Notes under the pieces: generated by a model
The model's input: the letters and a program-made list of their open reading frames with translations, nothing else
The model's database searches: none
Told to the model about the DNA's origin: nothing
Part shown: piece after piece, positions 16,436-24,338 of the stretch
Layout: every line of letters begins with the position of its first letter
Position numbering within the stretch: the stretch's first letter is position 1
NCBI RefSeq assembly: GCF_018263855.1
Contig: NZ_CP073318.1
Location: 5,394,001 to 5,458,000 of the forward strand
Length of the DNA: 64,000 nucleotides
Reading direction: 5' to 3'
Source: Kutzneria sp. CA-103260
GTDB lineage: Bacteria; Actinomycetota; Actinomycetes; Mycobacteriales; Pseudonocardiaceae
Translations under genes and position numbers: made by a program

Positions 16436-17239
16436 GTGGAACGCCACCAGGGCCATGGGCTGCGCCGCGACATCGAACTGCTGGAGGCGCTCGGTTCGGC
16501 CGAGGCCCAGCGGGCCGGCGGGCTCGGCGTGGTGCGGCTGGCCCAGCTGGTGGGCCGGGAGAAGAGTCAGGTCTCCCGGGCCCTGCGGGCGCTGGCCGAG
16601 GAGGGCATCGTCGAGCGCGACCCCGACACCCTGGAGTACCGCCTCGGCTGGCGGCTGTTCTCCCTCGTCGCCCGATCCGTGGAGAACCGCCTCGTCCGGG
16701 TGGCCGAGCCGATCATGCGCGGGCTGTCCACCGATCTTGAGGAGACCGTGCACCTCTGTGTGCTGCGGGACCGTCAGGTGCTGACTCTGCTGTCCATCTC
16801 CGGGCACTCCTTCCGGGCCCACGGCTGGGAGGGCCGGGGCGTTCCGGTGCCGTGCACCTCCGCCGGCCGGGTGCTGCTGCTCGACTCCACCCCCGACGAC
16901 CTCTACGTGCGCTTCCCCGGTGGCGACCTGTCCGCCGGCTTCCCCAACTCCTCCGTCCGGACCCTTTCCGACCTGTGGGCCCGCATCCAGGAGGCCCGCC
17001 GGGACGGCTACGCCCGGGTCCGCGAGGAGTTCGAGGACGCCCTCGTCGGCGTCTCCGCCCCGATCCGCGACTTCCGTGGCCGGGTCGTGGCCGCCCTCAA
17101 CGTCTCCGCCCCGGCCGAGCGGTTGGGCTCGCGGCTGGACGAAGCCGGGCGGATCACCGCGGCCGCGGCGGGCACGGTGTCGGCGCAGATGGGCTGGGAG
17201 GCCCGGCCCGTGCGGTCGGCCCAGGCCTGGCTGACCTGA
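16436..17239 (+). CDS. IclR family transcriptional regulator
   Basis: 267 aa from GTG 16436. N-terminal winged HTH RRDIELLEALGSAEAQ, LGVVRLAQLVGREKSQVSRA (about 10-50) and VERDPDTLEYRLG (wing). The C-terminal IclR effector domain has GVPVPCTSAGRVLLLDSTPD (about 137-155) and LVGVSAPIRDFRGRVVAALN (about 200-220). IclR regulators typically bind catabolic intermediates. Its position between the fae-like operon and the ALDH/MFS genes makes it the likely controller of the whole locus. Confidence 0.92.
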   Translation: MERHQGHGLRRDIELLEALGSAEAQRAGGLGVVRLAQLVGREKSQVSRALRALAEEGIVERDPDTLEYRLGWRLFSLVARSVENRLVRVAEPIMRGLSTDLEETVHLCVLRDRQVLTLLSISGHSFRAHGWEGRGVPVPCTSAGRVLLLDSTPDDLYVRFPGGDLSAGFPNSSVRTLSDLWARIQEARRDGYARVREEFEDALVGVSAPIRDFRGRVVAALNVSAPAERLGSRLDEAGRITAAAAGTVSAQMGWEARPVRSAQAWLT

Positions 17240-17257
17240 ACCGGTATTTCGCTTGCC

Positions 17258-17311
17258 CGAGAGCGGGACTCGCCGGGTAGTTGCCCTCAGCGCAACTGAG
17301 GTGTCGAATTC
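17258..17311. repeat. Intergenic repeat, degenerate copy 2
   Basis: CGAGAGCGGGACTCGCCGGG (17258-17277) repeats one arm of the 11153-11236 element. GCAACTGAGGTGTCGAATTC (17292-17311) repeats its loop string with one insertion and one substitution. Here the second arm is lost and the order differs. Located in the 119-bp gap between iclR and the second aldehyde dehydrogenase. No other feature is seen in the gap. Confidence 0.55.
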
Positions 17312-17358
17312 GGCTGATTCCTTGTTAGCCGGGTATTCCGGGTCGAGAATTCCGGCCC

Positions 17359-18828
17359 ATGGACGTGGATGGAATCGCCAAGGCGTCGGGGAGCGGGGAT
17401 CTTTTCATCGGCGGCCGATGGCGGGCGGCGGTCGACGGACGGACGTATCCGGTGGCGGATCCGGCCACCGGCGAGGTGATCCGCGAGGTGTCGGCGGCAG
17501 GGGAAGCGGACTCCCGCGCGGCGGTGGACGCGGCGGCGGAGGCGTTCGAGGGCTGGCGGGCCACCGCGCCGAGGCGGCGGTCGGAGATCCTGCACGACAT
17601 GTTCGCGGCGATGCGGGATCACGCCGACGAACTGGCCCGGCTGATCACGTTGGAGAACGGCAAGGCCCTCCGCGACGCCAAGGCGGAGGTGTTCTACGCG
17701 GCGGAGTTCTTCCGCTGGTTCAGCGAGGAAGCGGTCCGGGTCGGCTCCAGCTTCGGCGACGCACCGGCGGGCGGGTTCCGGCATCTGGTCCGGAAGCAGC
17801 CCGTCGGGGTGACGGCCTTCGTGACGCCGTGGAACTTCCCCGCCGCGATGGCGACCCGCAAGATCGCGCCGGCGCTGGCGGCCGGCTGCCCGGTGGTGCT
17901 CAAGCCGGCGCCGGACACGCCGCTGACGGCGCTGGCAGTGGCGGGCCTGCTGGTGGAAGTCGGCCTGCCGGATGGTGTGTGCACTGTGCTGCCGACCGAC
18001 CGCGCGGCCGAGGTGGCCAACGTCTGGTTCCAGGACGACCGGGTCCGCAAGTTCTCGTTCACGGGGTCGACGGCGACCGGCCGGGTCCTGCTGAAGCAGG
18101 CCGCCGACCACGTGGTCAACGTGACGATGGAGCTGGGCGGCAACGCGCCGTTCATCGTCTGCCAGGACGCCGACGTCGACGCGGCGGTGCGCGGCGCGAT
18201 GGACGCCAAGATGCGCGGCGGCGGCGAGGTGTGCATCGCCGCCAACCGGTTCTACGTGCACGAGGACGTCGCCGAGGAGTTCACGGCGAAGTTCGGCGAG
18301 GCGATGGCGTCCGTCCACATCGGACCGGGCCTGGCCGAGGGCGTGACGCTCGGCCCGATGGTGAACGAGGCGGCGCGGCAGAAGATCCAGGGCCTGGTGG
18401 ACGACGCGCTGGCCAAGGGCGCGAAGATCGCCGCCCAGGGGCCGACGCCCGAGGGTCCGGGCTGGTACTTCCCGGCGACGGTGCTGACCGACGTCCCGCC
18501 GGACGCGGAGCTGCTGGCCACCGAGGTGTTCGGACCGGTGGCGCCGATCCTGACCTACCGGGACGAGCACGAGATGCTCAAGCGGGCCAACGACACCGAG
18601 CACGGGCTGGCGTCCTATGTGTACTCCGGCAGCCTGGAGCGGGCACTGCGGATCTCCGACCGGCTGGAGGCCGGCATGGTCGGGCTGAACCGGGGGCTGA
18701 TCTCCGACCCCGCCGCCCCGTTCGGCGGCGTGAAGCAGTCGGGACTGGGGCGGGAGGGCGGGCGCGAGGGCATCGACGCCTTCCTCGAGACGAAGTACAT
18801 CGCTGTGGACTGGCCGAACGTCCCCTGA
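17359..18828 (+). CDS. NAD(P)-dependent aldehyde dehydrogenase (succinate-semialdehyde DH-like)
   Basis: 489 aa. Catalytic Cys292 (GGGEVCIAANR) and Glu258 (TMELGGNAPF), cofactor motifs VTPWNFPAAMATRKIAPAL and FSFTGSTATGRVLL. It resembles GabD-type semialdehyde dehydrogenases, which oxidise succinate semialdehyde, glycolaldehyde or 2-oxoglutarate semialdehyde. It lies 119 bp after iclR and 17 bp before the MFS gene, so it likely forms a transcription unit with that transporter. A second ALDH in the same locus suggests two aldehyde intermediates. Confidence 0.92.
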   Translation: MDVDGIAKASGSGDLFIGGRWRAAVDGRTYPVADPATGEVIREVSAAGEADSRAAVDAAAEAFEGWRATAPRRRSEILHDMFAAMRDHADELARLITLENGKALRDAKAEVFYAAEFFRWFSEEAVRVGSSFGDAPAGGFRHLVRKQPVGVTAFVTPWNFPAAMATRKIAPALAAGCPVVLKPAPDTPLTALAVAGLLVEVGLPDGVCTVLPTDRAAEVANVWFQDDRVRKFSFTGSTATGRVLLKQAADHVVNVTMELGGNAPFIVCQDADVDAAVRGAMDAKMRGGGEVCIAANRFYVHEDVAEEFTAKFGEAMASVHIGPGLAEGVTLGPMVNEAARQKIQGLVDDALAKGAKIAAQGPTPEGPGWYFPATVLTDVPPDAELLATEVFGPVAPILTYRDEHEMLKRANDTEHGLASYVYSGSLERALRISDRLEAGMVGLNRGLISDPAAPFGGVKQSGLGREGGREGIDAFLETKYIAVDWPNVP

Positions 18829-18845
18829 CAGAACAGGATCGGAAG

Positions 18846-20168
18846 ATGGCAACGAAGCCCGACACCGACAGATCCACCTCGCGCGTCCGTCTCCGCCTGA
18901 CCCTGGCCACGCAGGTGGGCGAGGGCATCGACGGCTACATCCTGGGCGGCCTGGGCGCGGTCGTGCCCGCGGTGACGACGGCGCTGAACATGTCCGCGTG
19001 GATGGTCGGGCTGATCGGCTCGTCCGCGCTGGTCGGCATCTTCGTCGGCGGCCCGCTGTTCGGCTGGTTCGCCGACCGCTACGGCCGGCGCATCGTGTTC
19101 CTCACCGACATGCTGATCTTCCTGGTCGGCTCGGTGGCGCAGTTCTTCGTGCACGACGCCTGGCAGCTGTTCATCATCCGGCTGATCATGGGCATCGCGA
19201 TCGGCGGCGAGTACGCGATCGGGGCGCCGCTGCTGTCGGAGTACGCGCCCAAGGCCAACCGGGGCCGGCTGCTGGCCAGCCTGGAGGTCAGCTGGTACGT
19301 CGGCTACATGGTGGCCTTCGCCGTGGGCTACGCGCTGGTCAACGTGCCCGACGGCTGGCGGTGGACGCTGGCCAGCAGCACGGTGATCGCGGTGATCTGC
19401 GTGTCGTTGCGGGGCGGCATCCCGGAATCGGCGCGCTGGCTGCTGAGCAAGGGGCGGCGGGCCGAGGCGCAGGCGTTGATCGACCGCTTCGGCATGGACA
19501 TCGACGTGGACACCGAGGTCGCGGACGCCGAGCCCCGCAACAGTCTGCGGGCGCTGTTCACCAAGGAGCACATCCGCAGCACCATCTTCGCCAGCACGTT
19601 CTGGGCCTGTCTGGTGCTGCCGTACTTCGCGATCAGCACCTTCTACCCGCAGGTGCTGGCGGCGCTGGGCCTCGGCGACGACGCGTTGGCGGGTTCGTTG
19701 GCCAGCAACGGTTTCGCGGTGCTCGGCGTGGCCGTGGGCTGCCTGTTGGTGGAGCGGATCGGCCGGCGCAAGCTGCTCATCCCGCCGTTCTGGATCACCG
19801 CCGTCGCACTGGCGGTGGTCGGTGTCTGGCCGAACGCCCCGATCGCCGTCGTGGTGATCTGCTTCCTGGTGTTCTCCTTCCTCAACGCCGCGTCCAGCGC
19901 GCTGACCGCGGTCTACCCGCTGGAGGTGTTCCCGACCTCGATCCGCACCACCGGCGTCGGCTTCGCCACCGCGATGAGCCGGGTCGGCGCGGCGATCGGC
20001 ACGTTCCTGCTGCCGATCGCGCTGACCCAGGTCGGCGTCGGGTTCACGCTGCTGATCGGCGCGGCGGTGCTGGCCATCGGCGGCCTGGTGTCGCAGTTCC
20101 TGGCCCCGGAGACGACTGGTCTGGACCTGAGCCACGCGGTGCGGGCCGCGCACAAGACGCCGGTCTAG
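18846..20168 (+). CDS. MFS transporter, sugar/organic-acid porter type
   Basis: 440 aa from ATG 18846, with SD GGAAG. About 12 hydrophobic segments. MFS signatures: GWFADRYGRRIVFLTDML (loop 2-3, about 75-92), SEYAPKANRGRLLASLEV (after TM4) and PESARWLLSKGRRAEAQALI (central loop), all sugar-porter/aromatic-acid-symporter marks. VERIGRRKLLIPPFW is the second-half repeat. It presumably imports the substrate of the fae-like/enolase/dehydrogenase pathway. Overlaps the convergent HTH gene by 4 bp. Confidence 0.9.
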   Translation: MATKPDTDRSTSRVRLRLTLATQVGEGIDGYILGGLGAVVPAVTTALNMSAWMVGLIGSSALVGIFVGGPLFGWFADRYGRRIVFLTDMLIFLVGSVAQFFVHDAWQLFIIRLIMGIAIGGEYAIGAPLLSEYAPKANRGRLLASLEVSWYVGYMVAFAVGYALVNVPDGWRWTLASSTVIAVICVSLRGGIPESARWLLSKGRRAEAQALIDRFGMDIDVDTEVADAEPRNSLRALFTKEHIRSTIFASTFWACLVLPYFAISTFYPQVLAALGLGDDALAGSLASNGFAVLGVAVGCLLVERIGRRKLLIPPFWITAVALAVVGVWPNAPIAVVVICFLVFSFLNAASSALTAVYPLEVFPTSIRTTGVGFATAMSRVGAAIGTFLLPIALTQVGVGFTLLIGAAVLAIGGLVSQFLAPETTGLDLSHAVRAAHKTPV

Positions 20169-20578
20169 CGCCAGTTCACGCCGGCGGCGATGAGAATACG
20201 GCGGAGCTGTCCCGCGCCGAGGTCGATGCCCTCGGCGCGGACCGCCTCGGTCAGCGACTCCAGGGTCCACCGGCCCTTCCGGGCGACCGCGACGATCCGG
20301 TCGCGGTCGCCGTCGCTGACCCGGGAGCGGCGGCCCGATCCCGGCTGCGCCATCAGTCCCGGCACACCCTGCTCGTCGAACATGGTCAACCAGCGTTTGA
20401 CCGTGTGCGGGGTCAGGCCGGCGTCGCTGGCGATCGACGCCACGGAGTCGCCGCGCCAGGCGGCCATCACCAGCTGGGCGCGGCGGGCCCAGGCGTTCGC
20501 GCCCACGCCGTCGGCCAGGGACCGGATCGCGTGCTCCTCCCAGGCGCCGGCGGGCGGACGGACGGCTGTGGGTGCCAT
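20165..20578 (-). CDS. Helix-turn-helix protein resembling the N-terminus of IS630-type transposases
   Basis: 137 aa from ATG 20578 with SD GAAGGAG. A homeodomain-like HTH, ARRAQLVMAAWRGDSVASIA then LTPHTVKRWLTMFDEQGVPG (about 25-70), is followed by RRSRVSDGDRDRIVAVARKG and WTLESLTEAVRAEGI, the second winged HTH of IS630/Tc1-like transposases. No DDE catalytic domain follows and no terminal inverted repeats are seen. It is either a domesticated regulator or a transposase relic; its neat ends and own SD favour an active gene. Confidence 0.7.
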   Translation of the reverse strand: MAPTAVRPPAGAWEEHAIRSLADGVGANAWARRAQLVMAAWRGDSVASIASDAGLTPHTVKRWLTMFDEQGVPGLMAQPGSGRRSRVSDGDRDRIVAVARKGRWTLESLTEAVRAEGIDLGAGQLRRILIAAGVNWR

Positions 20579-20610
20579 GGTCTCCTTCGTAGCAACGAGC
20601 ACGTGACCAT

Positions 20611-21471
20611 TCAAGTAATCGGCCGATCTCTGCCCGTGACGGCCGCCACCTCCTGGACGAACGCGTCGACCTCGTCGATGATCCGGGACCACAGCTGGGG
20701 CGGGAGATCGTGGCCCATGCCCGGGAACGTCACCAGCTTCGCGCCCGGGATGGCCTTCGCCGTCTCCCGGCCGGCCTTGGGCAGCGCGAGCCGGTCGGCC
20801 TCGCCGTGCAGCACCAGTGTCGGCACCCGCAGCCCGCGTAGTTCCCGGCGGCGGTCGCCGGCCTTGATGACCGCCTTGAACAGCCGCTTGTCGCCCTCCG
20901 GCCGCAGGCCGTGGTCGAAGTGCTGCCGACCCACCTCCCGCCAGAGCTCTTCGTCCACGGGCGGCGTGCCGGCGATCTTGTAGACGTCCACCCAGAGCTG
21001 GCTCAGCTCCTCACGGTTGGTCGCCCCGCGGCTCATCACCCGGTACACCCGCCAGGCCGCCCGGAGGTTCGGGCCGCTGATCCACGGCCGGAGCACCGGC
21101 GCGGACGCCAGCGAGATCAGGCTGAGCACCCGTTCCGGTCGGCGAACGGCGGTGGCCTGCGCGAACATCCCGCCCTCGGACATGCCGAACAGGTGGGCCC
21201 CGGGCCAGCCCAGGGCGTCGCACACGGCTGTGACGTCGGCGGCGATGTCGTCCAGGGTGAACTGGGCCGTGGTCGGGTCCTGGGACAAGCCGGTGCCGCG
21301 GTTGTCCATCCGCGCCACGTGGAAACCCTTGGCGGCCAAGGCTTCGCAGAACGCCGTCGGCCACATCACCATCTGCGCGGCCGCCCCGGTGAGCAGCAGG
21401 ATCGGCCGACCCTCGTGACCGAACGTCTCGTAGGCGAGGACCACATCCCCGTTGGTCGTCGTTTTCACCAT
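20611..21471 (-). CDS. Alpha/beta hydrolase
   Basis: 286 aa from ATG 21471. Motifs: ILLLTGAAAQMVMWP (oxyanion), ARMDNRGTGLSQDP, nucleophile elbow FGMSEGGMFA (Ser ~107), VLHGEADRLA (acid) and FPGMGHDLPP (His). The R-G-x-G-x-S-x pattern is typical of epoxide-hydrolase/haloperoxidase-like or AclR-type esterases. It diverges from a TetR gene with 45 bp between starts, so TetR-controlled detoxification is the likely role. Confidence 0.87.
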   Translation of the reverse strand: MVKTTTNGDVVLAYETFGHEGRPILLLTGAAAQMVMWPTAFCEALAAKGFHVARMDNRGTGLSQDPTTAQFTLDDIAADVTAVCDALGWPGAHLFGMSEGGMFAQATAVRRPERVLSLISLASAPVLRPWISGPNLRAAWRVYRVMSRGATNREELSQLWVDVYKIAGTPPVDEELWREVGRQHFDHGLRPEGDKRLFKAVIKAGDRRRELRGLRVPTLVLHGEADRLALPKAGRETAKAIPGAKLVTFPGMGHDLPPQLWSRIIDEVDAFVQEVAAVTGRDRPIT

Positions 21472-21516
21472 GCACTGCACGGTAACCGCTTTGGCAATGC
21501 AGCGTATTGTGAACGG

Positions 21517-22089
21517 GTGCCGAAGATCGTGGACCATGAGGCGCGGCGGCGGGAGATCGCCGACGCGCTGTGGCGGATCACCCGCCGCGACGGCTGGGAG
21601 GCCATCACACTGCGCGGCGTCGCCGCCGAGGCCGGCGTGTCGATGGGCTTGGTGCAGCACTACTTCCGCAGCAAGGACGAGATGCTGCGGTTCGCGCTGG
21701 AGATCATCATCGAGGACGTGCGGACCGAGATCCGCAAGGTCGTCGCCGCCCTGCCCGAGCCCCGCAGCCCGCGGCAGCTCGTCACCGCCGTGATGATGGA
21801 GCTGGTCCCCCGCGACCGCCCGAACGAGGCCGAGACCGCCGCCGTGTTCATGCGCCGCCTCCAGCTCCGGCCCGAGAGCCTGGCCACGCTCGGCGCCGGC
21901 AAGCCCGACCTGCGCGACATGCTCGCCGACCAGATCCGCCTCGCCCGCCCCGACACCGACGCCGATCTCGCCGCCAACGGCCTCATCGCCCTGCTGGAGG
22001 GCCTGATCTTCGTGGTGGTCACCGGGCAGCAGACCAGCGCCACCGCCCGGGCGGTAATGGCCGCGCAGCTGGACCACATCTTCGGCTAG
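21517..22089 (+). CDS. TetR family transcriptional regulator
   Basis: 190 aa from GTG 21517. HTH: RREIADALWRITRRDGWEAI, TLRGVAAEAGVSMGLVQHYF (about 10-45) with SKDEMLRFALEI. The C-terminal region (DLRDMLADQIRLARP, LIALLEGLIFVVVTG) is like BetI/PfmR-type TetR_C_6 domains. Divergent from the alpha/beta hydrolase at 20611-21471, its probable target. The GNAT gene starts 10 bp downstream and may be co-transcribed. Confidence 0.88.
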   Translation: MPKIVDHEARRREIADALWRITRRDGWEAITLRGVAAEAGVSMGLVQHYFRSKDEMLRFALEIIIEDVRTEIRKVVAALPEPRSPRQLVTAVMMELVPRDRPNEAETAAVFMRRLQLRPESLATLGAGKPDLRDMLADQIRLARPDTDADLAANGLIALLEGLIFVVVTGQQTSATARAVMAAQLDHIFG

Positions 22090-22099
22090 CGTCCGCGCA

Positions 22100-22576
22100 A
22101 TGGGCGTGCGGCTGGTGGAGATCACCGACGAGAACCGGGAGGCGGTGCGCGCGCTGAAGGTGCACCCGTCACAGGAGCGGTTCGTCGGGTCGGTGACGAG
22201 CTCACTGAACGACGCGGTACAGATACCGGAAGCCGAGCCCTGGTACCGGGCGGTGTACGACGGCGACGAGCCGGTGGGCTTCGTGATGCTGAGCTGGAAC
22301 GTGCCGCCGGGCCGGCCGGGCATTCTCGGGCCGTACTACCTGTGGCGACTGCTGATCGACGGCCGGCACCAGGGCCGGGGCCACGGGACCGCGGTGCTGG
22401 ACCTGGTCGTCGACCTGATCCGGGCGGACGGCGCGACGGAGCTGTTGACGAGTCACCACCCGGCCGAGGACGGCCCCGGCCCGTTCTACCGGAAGTACGG
22501 CTTCGTGCCGACCGGCGAGATCGACAACGGCGAACCCGTGCTCAGGCTGGAGGTCACTCCCCCTGACGCGGGATGA
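22100..22576 (+). CDS. GNAT-family N-acetyltransferase
   Basis: 158 aa. GNAT core: EPVGFVMLSWNVPP (beta strands 2-3), YYLWRLLIDGRHQGRGHGTA with the acetyl-CoA pyrophosphate loop Q/RxxGxG/A (about 85-100), and PFYRKYGFVPTGE (motif B). It resembles BltD/SpeG-type polyamine acetyltransferases, but the substrate is uncertain. The short gap after tetR suggests co-transcription. Confidence 0.88.
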   Translation: MGVRLVEITDENREAVRALKVHPSQERFVGSVTSSLNDAVQIPEAEPWYRAVYDGDEPVGFVMLSWNVPPGRPGILGPYYLWRLLIDGRHQGRGHGTAVLDLVVDLIRADGATELLTSHHPAEDGPGPFYRKYGFVPTGEIDNGEPVLRLEVTPPDAG

Positions 22577-22606
22577 CCGCACCGAGCCGCCCTCAGCAGC
22601 GTCTGA

Positions 22607-23503
22607 TCAGAGCGCGGCCCGCAGGCCGTCCCGCACCTGGGCGCGCAGCCACGCGTGGGCGTGATCGCCGTCGTAGCGGTGGTGCCACGCGACAATGACC
22701 GGCACGGGCGGCAGCTCGAACGGCAGCGGCCGGACGCGCAGCCCGAGCCGGGTCCACGCGGAGCGGCAGACCAGCTCGGGCACAACGGTGACGACGGAGC
22801 CGCTCGCGGCCAGTTCCAGGGCGGCACTGGTGATCGGCAGGGCGGCGACCACTCGCCGGTGCAGCCCGAGCTCGGCGAGCCGGTCGTCGATCACGTCGCG
22901 GAGCCCGCCACGGCGGGACACCTTGACGTGGTCGGCGGCGGCGAACCGTTCGGGCGTGAGATCGCCGTCGGCGAGCGGATGAGTCGTCCCGCACGCGAGC
23001 ACGAGCCGGTCTGCGCCAATGGTTTCAGCGGCGATCTCGGGGCGGCTCGGCTCGGTCGCCCCGACCTCCAGATCGGTGTGGCCGCGGGCGAGATCGGCGA
23101 CGTCGCCGGACGGCTCGCCGAGAAACCGGATCCGCACGCCGGGGGCGGCCCGCTCGACGGCGGTGGTCAGCGTGCTGGCCAGCGCGAACACCAGGGCGTC
23201 ATGGCAACGCACGGTGAACGTCCGCTCCAGGCTGTCCAGATCCAGTTCCTGCACGGGAGTCAGCACAGCGGCGGCACGGCGGACCAGCTCACGGGTCTCC
23301 TCCCGCAGCTCCAGCGCCCGCGGCGTCGGGGTCATCGTGCGGCCGGTTCGCACCAGGATCTCGTCCCCGGTGGCCCGCCGGATCCGCGCCAGCGTGCGAC
23401 TCATCGCCGGCGGCGACAGGTGTAGCCGGTCGGCCGCGGCGGCCACGCTGTTCTCCTCGAGCAGGGCGTCCAGCGCCACCAGTAGGTTCAGGTCCACATG
23501 CAC
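22607..23503 (-). CDS. LysR family transcriptional regulator
   Basis: 298 aa from GTG 23503; GTG 23497 is equally possible and no SD is evident. HTH: NLLVALDALLEENSVAAAAD and LHLSPPAMSRTLARIRRATG (about 5-42), NodD/NahR-like in start style. Effector domain with RIRFLGEPSGDVADLARGHT and ELAASGSVVTVVPELV. A perfect dyad lies immediately upstream, in the gap to the divergent IMPase-like gene. Confidence 0.9.
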   Translation of the reverse strand: MHVDLNLLVALDALLEENSVAAAADRLHLSPPAMSRTLARIRRATGDEILVRTGRTMTPTPRALELREETRELVRRAAAVLTPVQELDLDSLERTFTVRCHDALVFALASTLTTAVERAAPGVRIRFLGEPSGDVADLARGHTDLEVGATEPSRPEIAAETIGADRLVLACGTTHPLADGDLTPERFAAADHVKVSRRGGLRDVIDDRLAELGLHRRVVAALPITSAALELAASGSVVTVVPELVCRSAWTRLGLRVRPLPFELPPVPVIVAWHHRYDGDHAHAWLRAQVRDGLRAAL

Positions 23504-23510
23504 GAGGGTA

Positions 23511-23530
23511 ACTCTTGGCGTAACAAGAGT
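23511..23530. promoter_or_regulatory. LysR-type operator dyad
   Basis: Perfect inverted repeat ACTCTTG-GCGTAA-CAAGAGT starting 8 bp from the lysR GTG, within the 67-bp gap to the divergent IMPase-like gene at 23571. Position and arm length suit a LysR recognition/autoregulatory site; inferred. Confidence 0.55.
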
Positions 23531-23570
23531 GCACTGGACGTTAGGCCAGCCCGCTCCTAGCGTCGTGGGC

Positions 23571-24338
23571 ATGAACCTGACCCCCGTTGTCACCGAAGCC
23601 GCCGACCGACTGCTCGCCGTGTTCTCCGCGGACGCGCGCCCCGGCGGCAAGTCCGACATGTTCGAGGCCGGCAGCCGAAACGAGACCGTGGCGCTCGACC
23701 TGCTCCGGCCGGCGCTGAAGGAGCTGCGGCCCGAAGCCGTGTGGCTGGACGACGAGATGGAGACGACACCGTTGCCGCCGGGCGAGTTCTGGGCGGTGGA
23801 CGCCGTCGAGGGCAACGTCAACCACGTGCACGGCATGCCGGAGTGGTGCGTCACCGTGACGCTGATCCGCGACGGCGAGCCGGTCCACACCGTTGTGCGC
23901 CAACCGATCGGCGACCGCACGTATACCGCGACCCGCGGTGAGGGCGCCTATCTCAACGGAAAGCGGCTGCGGGCGTCGGCCAAGACCGACCTGGACGCCG
24001 CCATCGTCAGCACCGGGCAGGCCGAGGCCGGACTGCCCAACACGCATCGCCGCATCGGTGAGTCGATCACCGCGATGCTGGACGAGGCGCTGCTGGTGCG
24101 GGCGTTCGTGCCGTCCACGTTCCCGTTGCTGCTGCTGGCATCCGGCCAGCACGACGTGTTCTGGCAGTACGAGCCGGTGCTGCCGGGCATCGCGCCGGGC
24201 ATGCTGCTGGCCACCGAGGCCGGCGGCGTGGTCAGCCGGATCGACGGCTCGCCATGGCGGGCCGGCAGCCCGGACGTGCTCGTCGCCGCGCCCGGGCTGC
24301 ACAGCGCCGCCGTCTCCGTGCTGTCGGCGGTGGCGTGA
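23571..24338 (+). CDS. Inositol monophosphatase-family protein with degenerate metal site
   Basis: 255 aa. Fold motifs are recognisable but altered. The canonical WxxDPxDGTxNF reads WAVDAVEGNVNHVHG (D77, E80). The C-terminal WD motif reads YEPVLPGIAPGMLLATEAGG, lacking the usual Asp. Two of the Mg-binding acids are thus changed, so classical inositol phosphatase activity is doubtful. It may be a divergent phosphatase or a binding protein. Its stop overlaps the next gene by one base, and it is divergent from LysR. Confidence 0.75.
   Translation: MNLTPVVTEAADRLLAVFSADARPGGKSDMFEAGSRNETVALDLLRPALKELRPEAVWLDDEMETTPLPPGEFWAVDAVEGNVNHVHGMPEWCVTVTLIRDGEPVHTVVRQPIGDRTYTATRGEGAYLNGKRLRASAKTDLDAAIVSTGQAEAGLPNTHRRIGESITAMLDEALLVRAFVPSTFPLLLLASGQHDVFWQYEPVLPGIAPGMLLATEAGGVVSRIDGSPWRAGSPDVLVAAPGLHSAAVSVLSAVA

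Noticed and set aside
17253..18845. Upstream in-frame extension of the MFS gene through the second aldehyde dehydrogenase (a 971-codon fusion)
   Set aside because: The extension overlaps an intact aldehyde dehydrogenase in another frame and is Gly/Arg rich; ATG 18846 with SD starts the transporter.
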